64,000 nucleotides of DNA. Source: Flectonema sp. DT1601 (Eukaryota > Euglenozoa > Diplonemea > Diplonemida > Diplonemidae). Location of the stretch: assembly GCA_964019425.1 (NCBI GenBank), contig OZ025789.1:1302001-1366000 (forward strand). The letters are read 5' to 3'. This document shows, one piece after another, positions 45,719 through 54,310 of this stretch (positions within the stretch are counted from its first letter, which is position 1; every line of letters begins with the position of its first letter). The position numbers and the translations under genes are program-made. The notes under the pieces were generated by a model. That model was not told the origin of the DNA. It did no database searches and saw only the letters and a program-made list of their open reading frames with translations.

Positions 45719-46276
45719 ATGAGTCGGGGAGGAGCAATCCGATTCAACGAAGTAAATGACGTCCCGTATGGTGCTTTTAATATCATGTCACCTCACCCTG
45801 TGGTGATTCGACACGTTGCATACCCCAGCGCGTATCATTTCTTCTTATGTCAGAAGTTCAGAGGTTCTGAATACGAATACATTATAAGACAAGCTAATTC
45901 ACTTTGGGAAGTCGATCGCTATGTTAGAAGAGCTGAAGGTCTTCAGAGATCTGATTGGGAAAGTGAAAAGATAGAATGTATGCTTCTAGCGATGTATTAC
46001 AAATTCAAACAGAATCCTGAAATACAACTTCTAATCCTCAGCACTGGTAGTAGAGTGTTGGTGAATCACATTCCAAATGATTACTTCTGGGGTGATGGTG
46101 GTGATGGCTCTGGTAAAAATATAATCGGTGTTATTCTGATGGCGGTGCGAAAACGAATTGCATCGGAAGAAAAAGTCAAACGCAGGAATGAAGCTTTCAG
46201 ACAAAACACCTCTAGACGCGATGATCCAACACAAACAGTATCATCACCGCGGAAACAACTATCTGGAAATGGGTGA
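45719..46276 (+). CDS. NADAR/YbiA-like protein with altered catalytic position
   Basis: 185 aa. Most of the protein matches the NADAR fold (YbiA/DUF1768), which acts on N-glycosidic bonds of ADP-ribose- or riboflavin-related compounds. Seen: I-R-F-N-E-V-N-D-V-P-Y-G-A-F-N at residues 7-21, M-S-P-H-P-V near 23, Y-P-S-A-Y-H-F-F near 35-42, D-W near 79, Q-N-P-E, L-L-I-L-S-T-G-S, and the terminal W-G-D-G with G-x-G-K-N near 123-133. Family members normally read A-E-H at the position where this protein has A-Y-H (Tyr39), and that Glu is needed for activity in studied members. The Asp-containing W-G-D-G loop is kept. The protein may be a non-catalytic ADP-ribose binder or use another residue. The C-terminal 40 residues are basic and disordered. 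Acceptor at 45691-45692. Confidence 0.88.
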   Translation: MSRGGAIRFNEVNDVPYGAFNIMSPHPVVIRHVAYPSAYHFFLCQKFRGSEYEYIIRQANSLWEVDRYVRRAEGLQRSDWESEKIECMLLAMYYKFKQNPEIQLLILSTGSRVLVNHIPNDYFWGDGGDGSGKNIIGVILMAVRKRIASEEKVKRRNEAFRQNTSRRDDPTQTVSSPRKQLSGNG

Positions 46277-46520
46277 AGATTTGAAAATTTATATACACAC
46301 AATTATGCATGTCTTGGTTAAGTTTCCACTTACACTCGGATTTACATCTTTTTTTTTAAAAAAAAATAAAATCTGTTTTATTGGTTTTGGTTCTCTCTAA
46401 GGTACTAACCACCACTGTTCTGGTTATTAAAAATTATTGAAAAAAAAAAAAATCGTAATTTTATTTTACACAGGAAGTGGGTACAAAAAAAACCCATCTC
46501 CCTCCCCAAACCGAATAATA

Positions 46521-47793
46521 ATGGGGAATTTATCACCAGTGCGGTTACTCATATCGTGTGTAGCGTTGTCTTTAGTTGTGTATACGTTTGTATATGTGAG
46601 TTTCTTCTTTGGAGTAGTACTGCTGTACGTAACAAAGGTAGCAGGTATAGAAATCATCCCTGGATGGGGTTCCTTACAGGATCAGGTATGAATAAGTCTG
46701 TAGTGTTGTTACAATACTTTGATATAAAAAAAAATAAAAAAAAACAGTTGGTGTACAGCAGTATGCTTGCTAGGAGTGATATCTTACCCGCTCCAATAAC
46801 AACAAAGGAAGAGGATAATTTAGAAAATGATAAATTTAGATTAGGAGTTAGTGGAATGCAGGGATGGAGAAGACGAATGGAAGATGCACATCTCAATTTG
46901 TTGAATCTGTCAAAGACACATCCAAATCATAGTTTTTTTGGTATGTTTATTTTTGTTATTTAGAAAATAATAAGTAATTCTCTCGTAAGCAAAAATTTTA
47001 ATAACAATTTTCAGGTGTTTTTGACGGACACAGCGGACCAGAAACATCAACCTGGACCGCACGCAACCTACCAACGCATATCGAATCGACAACACACTTT
47101 GATAAACAGGATTATGAATCAGCTTTGACTGCTGGTTTTATATCCGTCGACAGAGAGCTCAGAAAACAGCAAATCCCCGGAGGAAGTACTGGAGTCACGG
47201 CTCTAATAACTCCTCAAGGTCAGATTTATTGCGCAAATGTAGGAGATAGTCGCTGTGTGATATCAAAGAAAGGAGTCGCTATCGATTTATCAATTGATCA
47301 TAAGCCAACACTACCAGCTGAACATCGAAGAATAACGAAAGGAAATGGATATGTTCAAAATGGTAGAGTGTTGGGAACGTTGGCAATGAGCAGGGCGTTT
47401 GGTGATTTTATGTTTAAAGGAAACAATGAGGATCCTGCTGACGACATCGTTACAGTAGTTCCTGAAATTATAACAACAAAACTAACTCATGATATGGATT
47501 TTATGATTGTTGCTTGTGATGGGATATGGGATTGTATGAGTAGTCAAGAAGCTGTGGATTACGTTTCATCGAGGCTTACTCCTGATTGTTGTCTTTCAGA
47601 AATCTGTTCATCTTTGTTTGGTAATATTTTATCACCAAAGCCGTTTGGTATTGGATGCGATAACATGTCAATGATGATAATCCAATTTAAACACGATGGT
47701 TCAAGTGATGAACAAGTATCCGAAACTAACGGATGTGAATCAAACGGCGACACCCCTGACGATGAAAAAACAAACGGATCTGAACACAAATAA
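46521..47793 (+). CDS. PP2C-family protein phosphatase with N-terminal hydrophobic segment (three exons)
   Basis: Mg/Mn-dependent Ser/Thr phosphatase. CDS joins 46521-46685, 46748-46940 and 47015-47793 (378 aa). Exon 1 starts M-G-N-L-S, a possible N-myristoylation start, followed by a hydrophobic stretch of about 30 residues that would anchor the enzyme in a membrane. The catalytic domain shows G-W-R-R-R-M-E-D-A-H in exon 2 and F-F-G-V-F-D-G-H-S-G across the second junction. Exon 3 has G-S-T-G-V-T-A, N-V-G-D-S-R, D-H-K-P, L-A-M-S-R-A-F-G-D, A-C-D-G-I-W-D and G-C-D-N-M-S. All metal-binding acidic residues are in place, so activity is expected. The tail is polar with repeated N-G. The domain is shorter than usual between D-G-H and S-T-G. 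The start lies 47 bases after a tacacag acceptor (46472-46473). Confidence 0.92.
46686..46747 (+). other. Intron 1 of the PP2C gene (62 bp)
   Basis: Donor gtatga, acceptor aaaaacag, phase 0. A stop follows the donor at once in the exon 1 frame. The 3' half is nearly pure A. Confidence 0.82.
46941..47014 (+). other. Intron 2 of the PP2C gene (74 bp)
   Basis: Donor gtatgt, acceptor ttttcag, phase 1. Removal creates the invariant G-V-F-D-G-H-S-G motif across the junction, making this the most secure intron in the window. Confidence 0.95.
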
Positions 47794-49405
47794 ATTACTT
47801 TTATTAATTTAGAAAAAAAAAAAAAAAAAAAAGGTTCTATATAAATATTAGTAAAAGAATAACAGACTGTTTTTTTCCCTTCATTCTTTTCACACGGTAC
47901 AAGACACCTATCGTCCTTTTTAAGCGGATTGCAGGATTTGCAACACAGTATTCCTTTGCTTGTTTGAAATAAAAAAGCTGTGGATTTTTTTTTTTTTTTT
48001 TTTTTTCCCCGATGAAATTTAAAAAAAAAAAAAAAAAAACGTTCGATTCTGCTAGTGAAAAAGCAAACCGAGACGTGCTGAAAAGTAATACAAGAGAAAA
48101 ACAATAACAAAATAAAAAAATAAAAAAAAATTAAAAAAGAAAAAGATAAAAAAATACAAATGAAAAAAAAAAAAGCTCCTTTTCGTACTAGCTGCGCCGT
48201 GTGAGAATATTATTACTTTTAGTACACACTACCCCCCTTCCCAAAGGTGCTGCCACTCTTTATTGTTGCCTAGCATGGATTAAGTCCTGTGCTTTCTAGG
48301 CACGCCTATTGGTTTTTTTTAATCAATTTTATTTCTAAATCAATGGTTGTAAGAATGCTTTCATTTATTTTATTCTTATTGTTACTGCATCATTGACATG
48401 CTGTGGAATGTGTTTCTTGGTCAAATTTTTTTTTAGTAAATATGTCAAGTAAGGGTCGTTTTTTTTTTTATTTTTACAAATTTGTCAGAACACAAAAAAT
48501 CAACCATTCGAATATGTTGGAAGATGACGATTAGCTGACCATCAAACCTGATCACACAATTATTCTGAGATTCTAAACATTTGGTTTTTTTTTTTTTTTG
48601 GTTCTTTTTTTTTTTTTATTATTTTTATTCCTCTGCTTTTTGCTGTGTAGAGTCACATTACCAACAAAATTCGGTTTTCATCACTTTTTTTTTTTTTTTT
48701 TTTTTTTTTTTTGAGCTGGAAAACCTTAGGAAATTACGAAAATCGCACAGAGAATCCACTCACTTTGGGTGTGTCGGTAGAAGGCAATGCTTACGCTATG
48801 GTCAGATCAATAGTGCCTCCAATAATAGAAAATGATCAACATTTCCATTCATTTGGGGTTTTCAGTAAACTAAGTTTCTTATTTAGTGATTTTTATAAGA
48901 ACAAAAAAAACAAAACAGAATGTAGATGTGGCTGAGCTGACGAGAGCAGCTTGGTTTTGAATATTGTTACCCACAGATGGGGGGAGGTTAACATTTTATT
49001 AAAAAAAAATTTGTTATCTGGTTTTAGCTTACAAAAAAAATAAATAAATAAAAGAAGGAATCGCCCTGTCCGTAATAATGGCGATGGTCGTCGGAAAGAA
49101 AAAAATCCTAAGAAACAAGTGGGAAAAAAAAAAAAAAAAAAAAAAAAACAGAAACAGAAACAAAACTTAAAAAAGAGACATTGACAACTTACATAGCGCT
49201 CAGAGGTACAACTCTCCAGAGCACTTAAATAAAAAAAAAAAAAACAATTCCTCTTCATGGAGTTTTGGATCGGGGGAGTTAAGCTATATTGTTCTGAAGT
49301 ACTTCTGTAGCATGCGATCTACAGAATACAATTTGTATTGAAAAAAAAACAAAAAAAAAAAAAAAAAATTACTTCTTACCATTCAGAACAAAAACACAAC
49401 ACAAG
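47794..49405. other. Intergenic stretch rich in homopolymers
   Basis: No gene is supported. It has poly(A) and poly(T) runs of up to about 28 bases (near 48685-48712) and short open frames made by them. It ends in cttaccattcag (acceptor 49385-49386), with a 19-base leader before the next ATG. Confidence 0.6.
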
Positions 49406-50485
49406 ATGAGTCGCGGGTGTGTACAATTGGCAATCCTAGTGACGGTCTTGACTGGGATTTGGATTTTTTTATTTAAAGATGAATTAAGTGAGAGAGTTCA
49501 CTACCTAATGGGTGGCATGCTGTTGGTATTTCTGAGACTGCTCTACAAGACAGCAGGTAATCCTGGGGTCGTCATCTCGACTACTGGAAAAGATGATCCC
49601 CACGGATACGGAATAGAAGGAACTAATTACTGTGAACAGTGCGGAGCAACTCATTCTGCGAGAACTTACTGCAGTCCTGGAACAAAACGCTGTATTACTA
49701 GATTCGATCATCACAACCCTCTTCTTAAAATAGATGTTGGTCTTTGCAATCACGTTTCTTATTATTCGATGCTAGCCTGGTCAGTCCTTTGGTGTTTCTT
49801 AATATGGTACTTCACTCTTAATGTGTTTTATAGTCAACATGATACCTCTGTGTTTTTATTTAGCTATGTCCCAAGAATTCCATTGCTGAAAGAGTTCTGC
49901 TGCATGGTGTACATGATGATAGAGGCGTGGGTTAGATTCACTTTCTTTTTATATACCTTGGGATGCCTTCCAATTCGTTATGGTTATTATCAAAATAAAG
50001 ATGTTCCGTGGTTTATGACTACAGCTGACGATACGGAAACTCAATTCATGTGGGGGATTTACTACGTTCCGATGGCTTTGAGTATTGTAGCAGCGTGGTA
50101 TACTATGGCTGGGCTTTCTGTTTTTATAACTCATGCGGTGATTCTTGCAGGATCGAACATGACCATCGAAGAAGAAGTACGCGCCACAGCCATGGCTGCA
50201 ATTGCAGAAACACGTTGGAGACAGTTCTCATCAATCTTATTTGGGATATGGACTGAAGTTGTTGCTGTAATGACTACTCACAGGTTATACAGATTTCTTC
50301 ACGTCTATGATGGAGAAGATCCAACTGGTTATGCAATCCTTAATACGTCTAATGGTTTAAGGGATGCTTTTGGTACTATTCCAACTCACTTATCAAAGTA
50401 CGACCAAGGGTCGTTTAGTTCCAACATTTGGGAAATTTGGAGCAAAAAGAGGACAAACAAACCACAGGGTAACACACTTGCATGA
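49406..50485 (+). CDS. DHHC-family palmitoyltransferase homologue with DHHN motif (probable pseudoenzyme)
   Basis: 359 aa, multi-pass membrane protein. Membrane segments lie near residues 6-24, 33-47, 122-145 and 215-245, with possible further hydrophobic stretches at 150-195. Between the second and third lies the Cys-rich domain: C76-x2-C79, then Y-C (Cys89), Cys96, and D-H-H-N at 101-104. In active enzymes the fourth residue is the Cys that carries palmitate; here it is Asn. The usual H-C before it is Y-C, the middle Cys of the second zinc finger is absent, and the later N-C-V-G is I-D-V-G. A T-x-E-type motif after the last helix is kept (M-T-I-E-E near 254). The fold is recognisable, but acyl transfer by the usual mechanism is not expected. 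A binding or regulatory role is inferred. It precedes a polycystin-like channel. Confidence 0.85.
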   Translation: MSRGCVQLAILVTVLTGIWIFLFKDELSERVHYLMGGMLLVFLRLLYKTAGNPGVVISTTGKDDPHGYGIEGTNYCEQCGATHSARTYCSPGTKRCITRFDHHNPLLKIDVGLCNHVSYYSMLAWSVLWCFLIWYFTLNVFYSQHDTSVFLFSYVPRIPLLKEFCCMVYMMIEAWVRFTFFLYTLGCLPIRYGYYQNKDVPWFMTTADDTETQFMWGIYYVPMALSIVAAWYTMAGLSVFITHAVILAGSNMTIEEEVRATAMAAIAETRWRQFSSILFGIWTEVVAVMTTHRLYRFLHVYDGEDPTGYAILNTSNGLRDAFGTIPTHLSKYDQGSFSSNIWEIWSKKRTNKPQGNTLA

Positions 50486-50970
50486 GTCACAATTTTGTAG
50501 CAATAAATAATATTTATTACACAAGACAGCGTTTTCTTTTTTTATCATCAATTTGTGGTGTCGGGTGTTTCACAAGAAGATGTTACCTAACAATAGAAAT
50601 AAAAGTATGAAATTATTCGATAGAAATTTTTGCTTGCGGGCTTCTCTCTCTCAAGTGATAAAAAGTAATGGATTGCGATCTATTGTTGCTTGTCCTTCTT
50701 CTTCTGCTTTTTTGTTTTTTGTTTTTTAAAATAAAAATCCAATTGTTTGAGAGGCACTTCTATCAGGTGCCCTTTATTTATTTTTTTTTTTTTTTGGGAA
50801 ACGAGATTTCTTCTTATTTTATGGTATTTCTAAAACAGGGTGTAGATTACTTCCTTTCTTCTAATTGGAAACAGTTATTTTTCAAAAAAACTGCAGAGAG
50901 ACCTCCTTTTAGTTTCCTTTTTTATTAAACAGGCAAGAAGATTCACATAAAATAGGTGAATGTATTTTAT
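50486..50970. other. Intergenic spacer with two candidate acceptors
   Basis: No gene is seen. A tttattaaacag acceptor (50931-50932) and an aaaatag site (50954-50955) precede the channel ATG at 50971. Confidence 0.6.
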
Positions 50971-53900
50971 ATGAAGAAGACACAACAAAATTACGATGAT
51001 TCTGAAACTGAGATGGGGGACATGTCATCCCAAACAGTTACAAGCAATGTAGTGGCACCTGTGTACAAGATGGAGCTACAACCTCCTTCTGAAGAGAGCT
51101 GCAGTGAAAGTAGAGAAGCCAGGAGCTCATCAGTTGGTTTGGACTCATTATTCGGACCGCTTGAATCTTCAGTTGCAGATAGCAGTAATGACAAAATTGA
51201 TAAGCCTCCAATGACCGAAAAGTCAGATATCGAAATGATGATGGACGAGGAAGACGGCGAACTACTCGAAGCGAAATCAATCATGATCGGAGACCTAATA
51301 AGATATATCACAAAGGACGTTCAAAAAAGTAGACAATATAGTATATTCCCTTTTTATTTATCATTCTTAATAATATTTTTCGTGATGTTATACTTCGAAC
51401 TAATTGACGAAAGCGAAGATTTATTCTACAGAGACGTTGGTGTCAGAATGCAACTAAAAGCTGCAGCAAGAGACTTCGTAAATGATGACGAATCGAAGTC
51501 AGAATTTCATGAAGTCGATACTTATAAGAAATACCACGATTGGTTGAAAGGAGCAATCACTGATATCTGGCCAGCTATCAGTGGGCCAACGTCATTCGCT
51601 GATAATCCAAACATGACATGGACGGGTTCAACGACAAAACCTCCAGACAAGGCTCAAGTTCACGTCCCATTAGGGTTTTTGTTAATGAGGCAATTCAGAG
51701 TGAAACCTAAATTATGCCCAACAACGATGGTTGAGAAAGCAATGCCATCACATTGGTTACCAAAAGTAAAACTACTGAACTGTACGCAAGCCTACACCAG
51801 ACAAACTGTTTCTCATTATCCATTCGGTCCTGGGGATAAATGGCTTTCAAATATTGATCGAAGCAAACAAGTTAATCTTCGAGGGCAGTACGTCAACTCT
51901 ATTCCGATATCTGGTTTTGTAAACGGCTACGACGTTCCTGCGAAGGCGTTTACGGAATTACTTCGAATTGAACAAAACATCACCACAGTTCTCAACTACA
52001 TTGAACAGTTAATAGTAACTGATAAATGGATAGACGAGTATACTTCTGCTGTATCTTTAGAAGTCATAACGTATAACCAAGCATACGATAGTTTCGTATT
52101 TACCAGTTTGTTAGTTGAAAAATTGCCTTCTGGAGCTTATCTTCCTCGGGTTCGATCGACATCATTTCACTACTTAACTAACAGATGGGATATATTGACG
52201 TTGGATGTGATGTCTTTGATATTTATTGTTTATGATTTTGCTTATTTAGTTTATAGACTTAAATCTGATAAAGATTTACTTGGTCCTATTCGAGGATTTG
52301 GAATATGGGGAATGTTCCAATGCATCATGTTTGCCTTGTATTGCGCTGCCTACTATTACAGGGTCTACTTATGGGTTCAGTCTTGGAGTGGTGTCGGTAC
52401 GTATTCAATGGAAGATATAAGAAGGTATTTACCTGTTGCGGATCCAGCAACGGCAGACGAAACGATGATTAGAAACGCTTCTGAACTTGAAATGTGGTAT
52501 CGACTGTCACAGTACTCTTATCTATTCCATCAATGGAGGACATTAGTTGCCGGTTTTTATGTGATGGCTTGTATTAGAAGTTTCTCATTCGCTCAATACA
52601 ACGTTCAGTTAAATATCTTCACAGAGACTATTCGAATCGCTGTTGGAGACTTAGTTGGTATTGTTGTCTGTGTTGCTGTTATCGTTCTCGGATTTGGGTT
52701 TAGTTGTGCGATGTTGTATGGACATGAACTGTCTGAGTTTCAAAGTTTAATTTCATCAGCTGGAACTCTTCTCAGAACAGTTTTGTCAGGTTCACTTCCA
52801 CAATATCAACAAATGTTGACACTCAATAGATGGGAAACAAGAATTCTAGTTCTAGTTTACTACGTATTGTCATGGTTAATCTTAATGAACATGTTCTTAG
52901 CTGTAATCACTGGATCATTCGCATCTGTTCAAGATGCTTCTCAAAACCAAACATCTTGGACACTCGCAGGTCTTATCGGTTTCTTCTCAAATGTCATACA
53001 CCGTGGTGACAGTGAGGTCCCAATTCTGACTCCTGAGGTCCTACACAGCAGAAATAATGAAATTAGACAACGTATTCTCCTGGGTGAGAGTTGTTCAGAG
53101 GAAGAAATTGAAGAAAGCAAGTTTCCAGAATACGCAGCTTTCAGAAGAGTCTACATAAAGAGTAGAATCAGAGCAGTGCAAGCCCTGATCAACTATACAA
53201 GAATACCTCAGGAAGATGGTTTTCAGCCGACAGAAAAAACGAGAATCACCGAGCAAGCATTTAAAACAGACATTATAATAAAGAATTTAATCCCATTCTC
53301 TGAAGAAGGAATCGGAAGACTTTGTGAAAGAGCAGCTCATGAAGTGAGTGCCTCAAACAGATCAGTCAATCAAGGTACGATGTGGGCTCAGAATGTTAGT
53401 TCGAAACTTGGGAAGATTGAAGACTTTTTAAATAATTTTCGAAACTCTGAAATTGCTGAGGCTACTCTTCGTATTCCAGAAGCTCTGGAAGTCACCAGGA
53501 ACATAAATGAATCACTAGACGATACAAAGAAAAAAGTTGACACAATTAGTGACCAAATATCATCACTCGGTAAGGATCTATCTGGTGCTGCTGATGCTTC
53601 GAAATCACTCACTGGGACTATGGCAACTGTTAACAAACTTCATAGTAACATGGAAGAAAGAATACCTGTCACGCTGTCGAAGATGAAAGACGTACTGACT
53701 TACGCAACTGACCTCGAAGTTCAACTCGGTGGTGTTAATAAGAAATTAGATTCTTGGAGAGCAACCATGGAAGAAGACATCACTAGAGGTTCTTATTTTG
53801 GGGCTCCAACAGTAAAACATCTCGAACAAGTCATTCCCCGTCTTCGAGATACATCAAAAGGTGTTGGATTAGCTACAGCAGTGTCTCGCTATCACTATCC

Positions 53901-54081
53901 AACATATTATCCTACAAAAGAAGAAGAACATACCGAATTGAATAACCCTACACGTGTAACGTTTGGCCGTCACACGAATAAAGAACAGACCGTCCCTTCT
54001 ACTGGTATTCTAAAGAATAAGGGATCAAAGAAGAAAGCAAACACTGACGTTCTTATAGATGATCCTCAAGGTCCAGGTTAA
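50971..54081 (+). CDS. Polycystin-2-like (TRPP) cation channel
   Basis: 1036 aa. The acidic, Ser-rich cytoplasmic N-terminus covers about 120 residues. A first membrane segment (about 124-146) is followed by an extracellular polycystin (TOP) domain of roughly 250 residues with W-L-K-G-A-I-T-D near 190, and paired cysteines. Five more membrane helices lie between about 405 and 660. The pore helix and filter region contain L-R-T-V-L-S-G-S-L-P, followed by S6 with L-I-L-M-N-M-F-L-A-V-I-T, the TRPP signature. The human filter L-G-D is L-S-G here, so the pore acidic residue is missing and selectivity may differ. The C-terminal 370 residues include a helical, coiled-coil-prone region (about 780-930). 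Such channels work in flagellar or plasma membranes as Ca2+-permeable sensors. The ATG at 50971 was chosen because the upstream GTG extension contains an acceptor. Confidence 0.92.
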   Translation: MKKTQQNYDDSETEMGDMSSQTVTSNVVAPVYKMELQPPSEESCSESREARSSSVGLDSLFGPLESSVADSSNDKIDKPPMTEKSDIEMMMDEEDGELLEAKSIMIGDLIRYITKDVQKSRQYSIFPFYLSFLIIFFVMLYFELIDESEDLFYRDVGVRMQLKAAARDFVNDDESKSEFHEVDTYKKYHDWLKGAITDIWPAISGPTSFADNPNMTWTGSTTKPPDKAQVHVPLGFLLMRQFRVKPKLCPTTMVEKAMPSHWLPKVKLLNCTQAYTRQTVSHYPFGPGDKWLSNIDRSKQVNLRGQYVNSIPISGFVNGYDVPAKAFTELLRIEQNITTVLNYIEQLIVTDKWIDEYTSAVSLEVITYNQAYDSFVFTSLLVEKLPSGAYLPRVRSTSFHYLTNRWDILTLDVMSLIFIVYDFAYLVYRLKSDKDLLGPIRGFGIWGMFQCIMFALYCAAYYYRVYLWVQSWSGVGTYSMEDIRRYLPVADPATADETMIRNASELEMWYRLSQYSYLFHQWRTLVAGFYVMACIRSFSFAQYNVQLNIFTETIRIAVGDLVGIVVCVAVIVLGFGFSCAMLYGHELSEFQSLISSAGTLLRTVLSGSLPQYQQMLTLNRWETRILVLVYYVLSWLILMNMFLAVITGSFASVQDASQNQTSWTLAGLIGFFSNVIHRGDSEVPILTPEVLHSRNNEIRQRILLGESCSEEEIEESKFPEYAAFRRVYIKSRIRAVQALINYTRIPQEDGFQPTEKTRITEQAFKTDIIIKNLIPFSEEGIGRLCERAAHEVSASNRSVNQGTMWAQNVSSKLGKIEDFLNNFRNSEIAEATLRIPEALEVTRNINESLDDTKKKVDTISDQISSLGKDLSGAADASKSLTGTMATVNKLHSNMEERIPVTLSKMKDVLTYATDLEVQLGGVNKKLDSWRATMEEDITRGSYFGAPTVKHLEQVIPRLRDTSKGVGLATAVSRYHYPTYYPTKEEEHTELNNPTRVTFGRHTNKEQTVPSTGILKNKGSKKKANTDVLIDDPQGPG

Positions 54082-54310
54082 GTGAATAATTAATTTTCTT
54101 CCCTACCGTCTGACTCTTTTTATGTTTTATTATGTGTTCTGTTTTTTTTTTTAAATTTGATGTGATTCGTTCGAATACAAAGAAAATACTTTTTTTTTTG
54201 TAATACGAAATCTACTTTTTTTTTGGTTATGTTCATTTCACTTTATTCAGCAGATGTAAAAAAAAGGTCATAAAATCATTCAATAATACTTCATCACTAG
54301 GTCTCCACCA

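Noticed and set aside
46437-46691. Separate small membrane protein upstream of the PP2C domain
   Set aside because: A gtatga donor at 46686 and an in-phase acceptor at 46747 join it to the phosphatase, so it is better read as exon 1.
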